DNA of 64,000 nucleotides from Adiantum capillus-veneris (Eukaryota > Streptophyta > Polypodiopsida > Polypodiales > Pteridaceae): the NCBI GenBank assembly GCA_014529385.2, contig CM043952.1, forward strand, positions 70,689,299-70,753,298, in the 5' to 3' direction. Both the position numbers and the translations under genes were made by a program. Every line of letters begins with the position of its first letter. The stretch's first letter is position 1. The notes beneath the pieces are model-generated. The model was not told the DNA's origin. It saw only the letters and a program-made list of their open reading frames with translations, and did no database searches. Positions 21,444 through 33,339 of this stretch are shown here, in pieces.

Positions 21444-22104
21444 CTATATACCCAAGTAATGATGCAACAACGCCAAATATTTCATTTTGAAAGTAGCATT
21501 CAAATCAGTCTTAAATTCAGAAATATGTCTCTCATTTGGTCCAGTGATCACTAAATCATCCACATAGAGAACCACAATGAGAAGTACATCATCCTCACAC
21601 TTTACATACATTGTGCTTTCTGTTGGACTGTTACAAAAGCCTCCATTGACCAAATGAGTGTCAGGCTTCTCATACCAAGCACAAGGAGATTGCTTCAACC
21701 CATACAAAGCTTTCTTACATTTTCACACTTTCTTCCCGCCGTTTAATGACAAAACTGCGAGGCTGTGTTACATAAACTTCCTCAAATATGTCAACATTCA
21801 AGAAAGAAATAACGATGCATGACTGATGTACATCCCAACCAAAATGAGCTACCAATGCACATAGAATATGCACAATAGTCATACACCAAGTGGGAGAAAA
21901 AGTCTCTTCATAATCTATGCCTTTTTGCTGTGCATACCCCTTTGCAACAAGTCGAGCCTTAAAGTGATTAATCTCACCATCTGGTTTGCACTTCAACTTG
22001 TAAACCCACTTTGTACCAATGGCCTTTTTGCTAGGAGGTAAATCACATAAAGTCCATGTGTCATCTTCTATAAGTGCATCATATTCTGATTGCATGGCAG
22101 CCAT
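21444..22104 (-). pseudogene. copia reverse transcriptase, broken
   Basis: Starts MAAMQSEYDAL and has W-x-L then GTKWVYKLKCKPDGEI, ARLVAKGYAQQKGIDYEETFSP, a disrupted DVHQ segment, a stop at 21715, MYGLKQSPCAWYEK and the catalytic LYVDDLVITG box. The order and YVDD box identify Ty1/copia reverse transcriptase. Stops and small indels break the frame. Confidence 0.85.
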
Positions 22105-22654
22105 CCAATTTTTTGAATTTTGTGCTTCATTAAAAGATAGATGTTCCTCAACATCACCGTTAATCTAGACACAACCAAAGTATAACAATCTAATGCATAA
22201 GATGCATGGCGAGAACCTGAATGAGTACAAGTAGACAAAGGTGCATCCAATTTAATGTCATCATGAAAAGTATGCACAAGCCATTTTGGCATACCTCCAG
22301 CCTGCTCATTCTCAGCCCTTTCCTCATCAAGTACATCATGTACATCTGCACAATAATAGGGTGATTTGTGACATTTTTAAAAACCCCCATAGGCTATTTA
22401 TTTGCCTCATTTGAATTTACATTCAAACTTCCACCACTGAAAAGAGGCACCAAAGTGTCATAAATGTCATGTGAGCTTACATTATTGTCTCTAGTACATG
22501 ATCACAACAAGGGTTGAACATAATATTCCACAAACACAACATCTCGGGAGACCAAGATACGCTTTGTTTGCGGACGATACAACCTGTAACTTTTGATTTT
22601 AGCACTATAACAGAAAAATTTACATTTGACAGCCTTATCATCCAATTTTCTATG

Positions 22655-23374
22655 CTACATTTGTGGCACCAAAGCATATGCCATACAGCCAAAAACACGC
22701 ATGTTCTCAATAGAAGGATTTCTATCATGCCATGCTTCATAAGTCATAGACTGTAAAGATTTTATAGGACACCTATTAAGTACATAAGTGGCACACATAA
22801 TAGTCTCAAGCCAAAACAAATGTGGTAAATCTTGACTTTTGACCATACATCCTGCCATTTCCGTAAGAGACCTATTTTTCCTCTCAGCAACACCATTTTG
22901 TCGAGGTGTATACAACATTGTATATTGGTGTTTTATCCCACAAATAGCCAGATTCATGAGACATATACTCCCCCCCTCAATCGGAACTGAAGGTGCCAAA
23001 AATTTCTTGAAGCACAAAAAAACTTTGAACTTTGCCCTAAACGGATATACCCATGCATTCCTAGAGTAATCATCAATGAAAGTCACAAAGTAAAGGTTAT
23101 TGTTCAAGGACGGAGTTTGCATGGGCCCACAAACATCAGTATGCACAAGTTGCAACCTACATGTGGACCTAACTGAACCATCCTTTGGAAACTTCAAATG
23201 ATGCATCTTACTTAAAATATAGCCTTCACAAACATGTCTGGCAGGTGCTTCAAGAGGCAACAAAGAAGCAATCATATTAGATTTTTGCAAACTAGCAAAC
23301 TGGCAGAATTTAGATGCCCAAAACTTGCATGCAAAAGTTTTGCATTTGTAACAGCCTTTGAACCCACAACATCA
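22655..23374 (-). pseudogene. copia GAG-pre-integrase and integrase, broken
   Basis: Upstream frame shows the pre-integrase LLHASFGHLN motif, then a frameshift and the integrase core: HTDVCGPM (first D), TFIDDYSR, a damaged region where the second catalytic Asp should be, GIKHQYTMLYTPRQNGVAERKNR (catalytic E), and the VLNRCPIKSL and MRVFGCMAYA C-terminal landmarks. Homology begins abruptly at 23374, at the CACTA element 1 terminus, so the upstream gag and protease have been separated or lost. Confidence 0.8.
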
Positions 23375-23523
23375 CACTACAAGAGGCTATTCATATTAGC
23401 GACGCTCACACAGCGATGTTCAAAATTTTTTTTCCCGGCGTCGCTATGAGCGTCGCTATAAGCGTCGCTATGAGCGTCGCAAATTTACAAAGATATTTGC
23501 GACGCTCATAGCGACGCCGGCTG
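23375..23523 (+). repeat. CACTA 1 terminus with inverted subterminal repeats
   Basis: Repeated GCGACGCTCA and TAGCGACGC motifs form an inverted repeat between about 23434 and 23523 (CCGGCGTCGCTATGAGCGTC against its complement). The left arm has an extra tandem GCGTCGCTATAA unit relative to element 2. Confidence 0.85.
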
Positions 23524-23586
23524 GGGTAAAAAAATGACCGAGCGCGCCCAAAAACTCAGATCTCAGATCTGAGTTTTTCGGCGCCC

Positions 23587-23617
23587 TCAAGCAAGGAGCA
23601 GGTAACGCTCTCCCTCA

Positions 23618-23648
<31 letters not shown>

Positions 23649-23651
23649 CTC

Positions 23652-23684
<33 letters not shown>

Positions 23685-23804
23685 AGAGGAAGGAGAGCCA
23701 GGTATGCTCCTTCCCTCTCCTCATTCTCATGTTCCCTTCCCCTCTTTCTCTCTCCCTCTCTCTCTCTCTCACACACACACACATACACACACACACATAG
23801 TGTT

Positions 23805-23862
<58 letters not shown>

Positions 23863-24095
23863 AACAAAAACAAAAACGCACACACACATACATAAACAAA
23901 GAATGCACACACACATTGAGAGAGAAAAAGAGAGAGAGAGCATGCATAAACAAAAAACGCACGCATTGAGAGAGGAAAAGAGAGAGAAAGAGAACATGCA
24001 TAAACAAAAAACGCACACATTGAGAGAGGAAAAGAGAGAGAAAACATGCATACGATCCAAAAAAACGCACACACATTGAGAGAGAAAGAGAGAGA
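23587..24095. repeat. CT, CA and GA arrays plus 50-bp-type minisatellite in CACTA 1
   Basis: CT (23616-23643), CA (23652-23680), GA (23811-23858) arrays, then four units with the core AACGCACRCATTGAGAGAG at about 23880-24090. Long Ser/Leu or Arg/Glu frames here are artefacts. Confidence 0.9.
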
Positions 24096-24450
24096 AACTA
24101 ATTTAACGTCGTAGGAAACTAATTAAAATTAAAAGACCTAAAGATCTAGCCGACGAGGAGTTGAACTCAAGACCTATTATTCAAGAGGGAAATGGCATAA
24201 TCAATCTATCATACTTGGCATGGGTGATAGAAAGGTTATACCATTTATCTCTTTTTATTGGCACACACATCCACACACGCGCACACACACAAGAAGAAGA
24301 GAGTTATAACATCGTAGGAAACTATCTTAAAAGACGTTAAAGATTAGGTTATATGTAGACTTACATTAAATTAGATTTAGGTTTATTTTTAACTAGATTT
24401 ACGTTTATTTAAGCTAGATTTAGATTTACGTTATATTAGATTAGATTTAG

Positions 24451-24643
24451 GTCTCCATAGACTGCGATGCCTGCATGAAGCGGGTGAAGAAAGCCCTCAA
24501 TGGAATATAGGGTATTGCTGCCTTCACTCATGGTGGGCTCCGTCGATCCAAAAGTACTGGTGAAATGTCTTCAAAAGATAGGGAAGAAGGTGGATCTTCA
24601 GGGCGGCAAGAGTCACTACATCCCCGACACAATGACCATCTAG
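24451..24643 (+). pseudogene. captured HIPP-type heavy-metal-associated domain fragment (in CACTA 1)
   Basis: The plus strand reads SIDCDACMKRVKKALNGI, the HMA metal-binding loop (CxxC as CDAC) and first helix. After an in-frame stop and a frame change it reads VDPKVLVKCLQKIGKKVDL, the second half of an HMA fold, ending HYIPDTMTI at a TAG. Plant HIPP proteins bind metals through this fold and are prenylated at a C-terminal CaaX box. The reading frame is broken, so this is a gene fragment, probably taken up from the host. The sequence before it ends in TTTAG, acceptor-like. Element 2 carries a longer version. Confidence 0.75.
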
Positions 24644-25027
24644 ACAACCTCTAGTCATTAGACTTACGTTAAATTAGATTTAGCTTTATTTTTAGTTAGA
24701 TTTACGTTTATTTAGATTTACGCTTATTTACGTTAGATGGAGTCCACGCAAGAATTACTTACGGTTTAGGGTTTAGAGTTAGACGAACAGTGAAAAGATC
24801 TACTGTGAAAAGATGTTAAGATGCTGTGAAGTGCTACAGCTAGAGAAGAGGCAAAGGGGTTTTGTCCACTACATGCAGTATCATGTAGACGTGGGTGTGT
24901 AGATTTCTTGTACCCACAAATATAGGTATTGACCAATAAAGACGAGATTATAACCCGGTGGTTCTGATCTCCGTGCACCTCTAGACCGAGGTGTGCGGGG
25001 ATTGGACATGACTAGAGAATGTGAGGT

Positions 25028-25030
<3 letters not shown>

Positions 25031-25096
<66 letters not shown>
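25031..25096. repeat. GA microsatellite in CACTA 1
   Basis: About 27 GA units with one GATA interruption. It sits about 70 bp before the transposase ATG, as in element 2 (38932-39031). Confidence 0.9.
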
Positions 25097-25159
25097 AGAC
25101 GAAGAATTCCAATAGAATATTAAATTTGTTGTCCAGGTTATAAGTTTTTTATCCTCATT

Positions 25160-25396
25160 ATGAGTAGCGACGAGGATGTGGGACCGTCCAACCGAAACAC
25201 CTATCTCTCAACGAGGGTCTTATGTCCTTGTAATCAATGCAAGCATGCTGTGCGACGGACAAGACGTGTTTCTTTGCAGCACGTTCGTGAATTTGGCGAG
25301 TTCGATCCATCTATTATAGATCGAGTTGTTGCCAATTATAACTCGTCGGACTCTGACGCTGGCCAACAAGCAGCAATCTTGCAACCCAATAGACGT
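25160..25396 (+). pseudogene. TNP2-like transposase, N-terminal fragment (CACTA 1)
   Basis: First 79 codons match the TNP2-like exon at 39096 nearly exactly (MSSDEDVGPSN, CPCNQCKHAVR, FGEFDPSIID). After 25396 the sequence changes to unrelated DNA, leaving a truncated gene. The CPCNQC segment is the usual N-terminal Cys motif of such transposase-associated domains. Confidence 0.75.
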
Positions 25397-27644
25397 CTAG
25401 TTTACAGTGGCATGCAACCAACTCTCATGTCTTTGATAACGTCCTTTCTATGGCTAGATTCTCAGAGATTGTGCAAAAAATCAAGGAGATAATTTATGTG
25501 GTAGGTAAAAGGTATAGCTCGGTGGATGATTGGCTTAGGGCAACCCTCACCATTTAGTGGTGCCTTGTGCAGTAGTATGTTTCTCGGTTCTTGTAACTTA
25601 GCTAGGTTGTAACCCTCTGTCCCTCAAGGCTCGACATGAGCTTGAGGGTTTCTTGTATATATGTTGGTGACTTTATAATACATTCACTCACAATTATGAG
25701 TTTTGCAAGAAAAAAAAGATGTTGAGCTTGACCATATGCCTTGTATACTCAAGACTGAAAAATATTCATCACATAAAGATTGTTATGCATTCTAATAGCA
25801 TGGTCATTGATGTCGCCCTTCAATAGGGTGCATCACATTTGAGATTCAAGCTAGTTTCTTTAGGTGTCATCACGAGTAAGGACAATCTTGTATGATGACA
25901 TCAAGTTTTCTCCAAGTTTGAAGATCTCTCTTGAATAGAATGCTAATAACTGATATATATCTCGTACTGGCTTCAAAAAATATATATTCACTACCTACAT
26001 AGTGCAAAGGACACTCAAAAGAGAAGAAAATGTTGAAGGGAACACGTAAGGTTGTTGTATGTGGTGTGAGGCCTGGTCATCTCTTAAGGAATTTTTTGGA
26101 ATTTTTTTTGGCCATGGATCAAATTTGAGCATGGTGCTGATGTAATGGTTTCTTCTTATTAATATAACCACTCACATATTGCAAGATTTGAAAAAAAAAA
26201 AAGATATTTTTAAAGGCTTTTTACTTTTCCAAGGTTGGGGAGACCTAATACTAAGATGAGAAAGTTGTATAGAAAGCAAAAGAAGACAAGTTGGATCTAC
26301 TCTCCAAGTTAGGGAGAGGCCAAGGTGGGGAAGCTCAACCTTGGAGATACCATTATTGATAATGTAATTGTCATCATGCTTTGCAACATGAAATTGCATG
26401 AGAGATGGACAACTCTCTTTCTTAGTCTACACATAGAGTGTTATCCAGCTCCAAATGTATGGTCAAGTTCTAGAGGTTGAGGGAATTTCCAAAGTAGGCA
26501 ACCCTCATGAGCACAACCAAAAAAGGGTTTGTGCTTCCTGATTACCAATATTTGTGCATATTATTTTCTTGCCACCTTGCAAGATCTAAAGCCTATCTTG
26601 ATTGAAACTCTAGCTGATAGACAATGGGATCCATGGATCAACAAGTATCCTAGCTATCAGGATGCAGCTACAAGATGTGCACAACTTGTGAACTCCCCAG
26701 TTTTTTGATGTAATGTAGAGAGGATATCTCTATTGTTCCTCAGTGGTTTGGCATAATGCCAAATGGCCAGTTGATTTCTACCTGTGTCTTTGTCTTTAAC
26801 CTACTGATCCACTATGGGTCCATGCAAGGGGATTTTGAAGACCTTCGTAGCATACAATGGATCTTTAAATGCAGGATGGGTGACACCTACACGCTTCATA
26901 TGTGCCCATCTTCCTTCTCCCAACTGTGGATCCTTTATATTTAAGAGTGCAATATTAGGAAAAAGATATAATACAGGGGGAAGCTGTGACTAGTCTAAAG
27001 TGATAGGGGCACTAGCAGGCTCCACTCTAATGCTAGCTCTTGGATCTTCAGCAACACTGAAAGAGATGGATTCCACTCTCGTACATTTTGCTTATCTTTC
27101 CAGCTTCTCCTTACTCTTGAACTCAGTAGACAATTGTTGCGCAAGTTTTATGCGAGTAGCTATGTCTTGCAAAGTGAAAATTTTAGGATTTTTAAGCTCC
27201 TAAAAAGTCCTAGTGATCTGTCCTATAGACTGCTTGACCATGTTCAATAACAAACCTGATGTCATTAGAGATATGTCAAAAGGAGTGGGTGAAAATACAA
27301 GCTGGAGCTGCTCAAATATAGACTTAGTAAAGTCTCTATAAATTGGTAATAATGCTCCAGAGCTGAAGGGTTTAGGCAGCAATGAAGCTCGCCCTTTGAC
27401 ATGTGATGAAATTGGCGTACTACAACCTCAAAGACGAACTTTTGTTGATGTTTTTCCAACTTGGTGTCCGCCATATATGTAAGATATAATTTTAAAGCAT
27501 AAACATTATGATATAAATGTAAACTATCAAAATCATGTCATAATTGTGAACCATAAACAATGACATAATTTGTAGCCAAATACTATGTTATGATGCAAAT
27601 GACACACTATACAATAAAGGATTGAAAGTTTAAGAAAAATCAAA

Positions 27645-27646
<2 letters not shown>
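25397..27646. other. no recognised gene; two A-tailed 3' ends
   Basis: Two related stretches end in A-runs after CACTCACA: about 25670-25719 and 26150-26201. They look like 3' ends of retroposed sequences. The first follows a segment with TGAGCTTGAGGGTTTCTTGT. Nothing coding recognised. Confidence 0.35.

Positions 27647-27735
<89 letters not shown>
27647..27735. repeat. GA microsatellite (about 89 bp)
   Basis: Perfect GA array. Confidence 0.95.
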
Positions 27736-27736
<1 letters not shown>

Positions 27737-30700
27737 GAGCAACACTCTTGCGTTTCTATATGTACTACAAATGATGATGTGTCCTATTCTAAAATCGAGA
27801 ATCATATAGGTCACTCTGAAGTGAGAGGTGTAGCATCATGCCTATTGTACTCCATGATGTGTGACGCCCCGCGTTCGTTGGGACAAAAACACAAAACAAA
27901 AAGGATTTTTTAGGTTTTTTGATGAGAGAATTATCATTTTTTAGTGCAGTGTTCTGGAGTACCATAGATGGCAGATAAGTATGCCAAAAGCAGTAAACTT
28001 CATGATTTGATGAGCTTCATATTCACGATGTTGTTTCTTGGAGCACATCGATTGTGGTATACGCTTACCAGATTGGAGGGAAGGTCTTTCTCAAATAAAG
28101 TTCCGTATGCTTGAACTGTTGAGTCTTGAAGTTTACTGCTCGTCAGATTGTGTTCGATAAATCCATGGTTAATATGTACGTCCACTATGGTGAACTTTGA
28201 AAGGCACAATAAGTGCTTGGGGAATTTATGGTATGGGACGATGGGTTTTTTTTGGGATAGCATGTGAATGCTTGCTTTTTGTTATTAGAGCACAGAAGTT
28301 ATTTTGAAAAATTAAAAGAAAAAAATGAGCTCCCTAATAATAAAGGCTCGGGTGACTTAAAAAAGCATCGAGGAGTCGTCATCGGGGGCCAGGGCGGGAT
28401 GATGGTAGTTTTGCAGGTTTGACAAGCGGTCGAGACAAGCAAGGAGGCCAGCAAGGGTTGCAGTAGAGCAAGGGGGAACATGTTGTTGAGTGTCAACTGG
28501 GGGAATGAAGGCTTGCAGGCGGGTAGTGGAGTCCAACTATAGAGAAAGCGCATGACTTTTCAAGGGAAGTCGTGTGACAACAGTCAAGAGGTGGAGCCAA
28601 AGTAGTGCGTAGAGGTCTCTTAGAAAGGGTACAAGGGTTTGTAGGAGAGATGTGAGGAGGATTACAGATCAGCTAAAGAGGACCAAGAGCAAAAGTACCA
28701 TGAGGAGGAGATAGCGTTGATAAAATTGACGGTCTGTAGCGCTACAAAGTTGACAAAGAGTTAAAGGAGATGATGCTGGCATACTGTTTGGAGACGCCAA
28801 TGAGCAGGTTCTGAATCCGGGCATCAAGTGGTGTGTATTAAAGCTAAGAAAAAAGGAGCCGACGAGCCTCGACATCGAAGCATCTGCAACGAGCTGGAGG
28901 GGCGACCAGTGCAGAGTGGGAGCAAGACCGACGAGCAGGGCTTTGCAGCAAGGGGCTAGTAGAGACAATCATAGATTTCTATTGAAGTTTTGATTTAAAA
29001 ATAAAACCTAAGAGCTCAGTCTCAGGGAAATCCTTATGAGCAACCCTTGAAGAAACTGAGCATTCTTATTGGAAGGAGACAAACAATTCTAAAGGGGTGC
29101 AGCAGTTTGGCAGATGAAGGAGATTAGCAGCACATTGAGAGAAAAGGAGGAGAGTAGCAACGAGGGTTTTCCAAGGGTGGAGAATGAGCATCAAGGCTAA
29201 TGACAAGCATCTGGCTCAATAGAGTTAAATATTCTACGAATTTGTTTCAAAACAGACAAGAGCAAGTGTAGGAAAATTGTGCTTGTAAAACGGATTGAAG
29301 AGCAAGGGAAGGGTATTGAGGCCATACAGTTTGGCATTGCACTTCCACTCATGATCTCGGTAGAGTTTAGAGCATATGTTGCCTATGGCTGTCAAGTTTC
29401 TTTTGTATTGAAATTTTGAGTTCAATAAGTATTTCAGTTTAAGGTTTCCATAGTGTCTTTTATACCATATTATCTTATGTTGTGCATCTCTCTCTAACCA
29501 TTTCCCACAGCGAGCAGCCCAGTGCTAACTCGGCTCAACTTGCAAAAATAAAATCCCTCGACAACGAGTTCACTACTAAATATTAACTCCGCTTTGTGGT
29601 GAGAGATAAACTACTGCACCACACAAGTAAGAATCTAAGTCTATCCTAAAATCCTTCCCTGAAGTGAGCCATGTGGTTGCATAGCATGGGAAGAGCGACT
29701 AATTTCTACTCACTTCTAGAGTGAGCTATATGGCTGCACACCACGAAGTGGCCCATAGCTTGCAAGCCAACTCTGTGGTGAGAGAGAAATTGCTACACCA
29801 CACAAGTTTGGCACAACAAAAAAACTAAGTTAGTATGCATAATCAAGTGAAAAATTATACCTCAATAGTGCTCTATCTGTCCCTAATCACAATGTAGCTA
29901 AGTGGCTTCTCCTATTGCTAGTCTCTCAAGATCTAACAATGCGAGAGGTAGTCATTGATTTCGATCAAAATCGACGACTATTTCTTTTATTAGTATTTTC
30001 TTTGATCAAAGGTTTTTTTAATCAAAATTTTCTTCGATCAAAGTCTTTTTGGATCAAAAATTTCTTCAATCAAAGTCGTTTTCGATCGAAAGATCTTTCG
30101 AACATTATTCGGGACTACGACGTATAATAGCGTTTTATACCTATGATTTTTTAAAAATGGGAGTATAAATGCAACCCAAGTCCTTACTACTAAAATCGGA
30201 TACTTGAGGCACTCCTAATGAATTTTGGCTCCATAGAAATGGAATTTTGTGTTGCTACTACACATACCTCAACTATTTTTTTTCATATATTGCGAGTTTT
30301 AATGTTTTCTTCAAACATTTGCAAGTTGTGGATCTCTTGTACCTTATGTTTTCCTCGTCTAATGAAAATAGAGGCAAGCCATTAGAGTCTCTTTTCCATG
30401 CAAGGCTAGTATAAATAACTCATTTGTGAAGATGGAAAAGCTACATTTATCCCTTGTAACTACCTTTTAACCGCCATTCATTTGAATCATGCATACATCT
30501 CTGCTGCTACCTTATACGTCTAAAACAATGGTGCCTAATGTACCCTATGTGACCACAATGCCAACATCGCATATATCGATACCTACGAGACCGCCATCTC
30601 TCATGAGTCATCACTGTTGACTCTGAACTATCACACATATCTGCTATATGAATGCCAAGAAAGCAAAACTATGGTGAGAAATCTTGAGAGAGATCTGGAA

Positions 30701-30864
30701 GAGTCTCCCTTGTAAGCTGAGCAAAAACTCAAGCTAAATCAACCATAAACTATGCCAAACTAGCACCAAAAGTGGGAGATCCTCGACACTATACAATCAA
30801 GAAAACCATGATTGAGCACATAAAAAATGATGCTTACATATGCATAAAGCGGCTCCACAATCTA
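27736..30864. other. no recognised gene; two small degenerate repeats
   Basis: A segment with TGTGGTGAGAGA...CACCACACAAG occurs twice (about 29596 and 29773). At about 29955-30095 the unit TCGATCAAAGTCTTTTT recurs imperfectly about seven times. TGTGACGCCCCGC at 27860 looks like an LTR start, but no partner is visible. Confidence 0.4.
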
Positions 30865-31275
30865 CTATTTGTAGGCATATAATATGGGGCAGACAACTAA
30901 GCTGAGCGTAAAGCGCATAACCATATATGCAAGTAGTGAGCAAACACGCTCAAAATTCATCCCATGATAAAACTGCTCGTAAAGATCTACAAAAAACTTA
31001 TAAAGCCTATGATTGCCTATAATTTGTAGCCACATGAGAATATGCAAGTGATAAACCCTGTCAAAAGAGAGTTTGAAGTCAATCACTATCAATGTGAGAA
31101 TCTCGCTCGACCATAAACCATCAGAGAGTAAACTGCAAATACGCGTAAAACATGGCAAGAATGTAGGAAAAATTCGATAGAGTTTCCCCTTAAAATCGAG
31201 TAACAACTCAAAAATATCACCAAAATTGCATAAAGCATGAACAAATGCTCGGTGTCTTAGTAAAAACAAATTCAC
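30865..31275 (-). pseudogene. LINE-type reverse transcriptase fragment (tentative)
   Basis: A 136-codon minus frame contains VIDFKLSFDRVYH, resembling the LDFEKAFDRV-type motif of non-LTR reverse transcriptases. It is followed at the expected spacing by an I-x-LY-x-Q segment and a CPILYAYK end that resembles the CPLSP-LF region. The catalytic YADD box would lie further downstream and is not seen. Decayed; could be coincidence. Confidence 0.45.
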
Positions 31276-33282
31276 ATGTGGTATACATAAACTGCCAGAA
31301 CCCTCGCAAACTAGCTCACTCCTAAATGAGGGGCTCTATAGACGATCACACCTGTCCAAAATGCCAGTGAATATGCAGCTTACGAGGTACAACTAGCTTG
31401 AAGTGTACTTGCAAATGCATGCATAGCATCAAATGCACAAAACCGTGCTAAAAACACTTTCTAGAATGACCCACACAGTCATACATGAGCACTACTTGTG
31501 TGGTGTAATTTGCACTGGAAAGAACACCCCAAGTGAGAGCAAAATGCTTGAAACCTGATGCACACTACCCTGTTGGTCAAAAAGCTCATCGATCAAAATC
31601 TAGACATATAGCATAACCAACCACCTGTGGTCGTAAATGCCATATTAAAGCTATGCTTGCTTGTGGAAAATCCACTCTAGAATGATCTACCATAGCCGTT
31701 ATGCATGGATGTGTGTGGCCAAAGTAGAAAAATGAATAACCATCAAATCCAAATCGCTATTAAGAGGGGGTGATTATCAAGGAGACACTACGGAGCCGAG
31801 CCACTTTGGATGGGGGTTAGAGGAGAGCTAATGTCGCTCTCGCTAGATCTGTCGCCAGGTAAGTTGAAATCAGGATTCTTGGGATGCTAGGAATAGATTG
31901 TTAGGGAAAAACCACTTTGAAATGGGCATGGGACGTGAGCCGGTGGTGAGGCTATGCCAGAGGAGAGCTAAACGAGTCTCGCTTGCTCTTGCTATGTCAA
32001 AGCTGAGAAAAAATGCTCGATGCCAGCTTTTTTCCGCGAAAGTGCACCATGTCAAGTGCACATAAGAGGATAGCCAATGTGCTCTCCCTCCCTCCCCCTT
32101 TTATGCCAAATCAAGTCGATGTCAAAGTCAAGAGCAATCAATGTCGATGTCAGAGGAAAGTATGTGTGTGTGGTGCACACAAACGTGCTCTCCTTTCTTG
32201 GAGATCTCCCTCTCTCAATGTTGAGAGTAGGCACACACTCTCTCAATCTCACAAGTGTGTTGAGGCGGTCCATGACGGGCAACAAAAGAGGCGACCTCTA
32301 AACACCCCTCAAGGCTCCCGTGCTGCTCAATTGGGGCTAGGGCAACCACAAGCATAACACAACAACAAACCCACACCCAAACCCAAACAAGATAGGGGCA
32401 CCACCTAGTTATGGTATGCGAACTAGGACGCAAGAGAGATTTTGTCACAACCAAGAAGATACACCACAAAAACACAAGCAACCTCACACCCAGACACACA
32501 CAAAATGGACAAGAGAGAGAGCTAGAGCAAAGGGAAGAGAGAGAGGAATGGATCTTGCGTAATACCTTATTTGTGACTTGCAAATGGAGACGGTTCGTTA
32601 TGTTGCGATCGTAGAGCTTGTACAAAAACTCACTCAATGCTTAGTGAATGCTAAACATTGCCAACACACACACACTGTCTTAGGTGTGGGAGACCTCTCA
32701 CCACAATACCCTCTTACAATGGACACAAAATTGGCAATGAAAACACACTAAACACTTTCTAAAGCAAGATCAAACGATAGAACTCAAAATGCACAAGTCA
32801 CCTTGAATTCACTAAACCGTATCGTACAAGTGGAAGGACGAAGATTTGAACGTTGAATCACGCCTTTGATGCACCGAACCTCAATTTATTGATGATGGAG
32901 GAACATATACAATAGTGGTTTTGAGATTTTGAACTCACGCTCTCTCACTTGCAATGTGTAGCTTGAAAGCTTCTCTCACACCAAGAGTGAAGCTCACAAA
33001 GTGGTTGCTACACCTAAGTCTCTCTTCACGCATAGAGTGTTGGGGTGCTATGTGAGATATTGGAGGTTGTTTTACAAAAAGGAGAGGGGCCTATTTATAG
33101 GTTGGAGACCCCTCATTAAGATTATTGAAAATCCTAATTTACAAGCTAACAAATCAGGATTATGATTTTTTCTGAATATCAAAACATTGCGGGCCTTCTT
33201 TGTCTGCTTGAGTCATGGATGTGGGCTCAAAAGAGAGCATTATTGATGGTAGATAAGGTGAAAGTAGAGTTTTATTGAAGGG

Positions 33283-33286
<4 letters not shown>
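31276..33286. other. no recognised gene
   Basis: Several frames of 60-140 codons overlap one another on both strands at 32013-32640. None resembles a known family. Confidence 0.45.

Positions 33287-33337
<51 letters not shown>
33287..33337. repeat. GA microsatellite (about 50 bp)
   Basis: Perfect GA array. Confidence 0.95.

Positions 33338-33339
<2 letters not shown>

Larger units (their letters stand above)
23375..25396 (+). mobile_element. CACTA transposon 1, left portion (3' truncated)
   Basis: Starts CACTACAAGAGGC, the classic CACTA terminus, after TCA (possible 3-bp target). It shares its whole length with element 2 at 36883: terminal hairpin, CT/CA/GA arrays, 50-bp minisatellite, HIPP gene fragment, GA array and TNP2 first exon. 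Similarity to element 2 ends at 25396 within the first transposase exon. Confidence 0.8.

Noticed and set aside
23587-24076. Long overlapping minus-strand frames rich in Ser/Leu and Cys/Val (also at 36952-37568)
   Set aside because: They are translations of CT, CA and GA arrays and the minisatellite; repeats of two bases stay open in all frames.
24150-24250. tRNA-like T-arm sequence GAGTTCAACTCC on the minus strand (both CACTA copies)
   Set aside because: Resembles a pol III B box, but no acceptor stem, D-arm or A box is in place; not supported as a tRNA or SINE.
24740-24790. TTTAGGG units (plant telomere repeat) near 24762 and 38664
   Set aside because: Only two units in each CACTA copy; far too few for a telomeric tract.
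27860-27875. LTR-start-like TGTGACGCCCCGC
   Set aside because: No matching end, primer site, polypurine tract or second copy in the window.
28669-28968. 99-codon Leu-rich minus frame
   Set aside because: Biased composition and no domain; likely chance frame opposite a GA/GC-rich stretch.
32013-32640. Overlapping frames of 74-140 codons on both strands
   Set aside because: Mutually overlapping on opposite strands with no family resemblance; none can be preferred.
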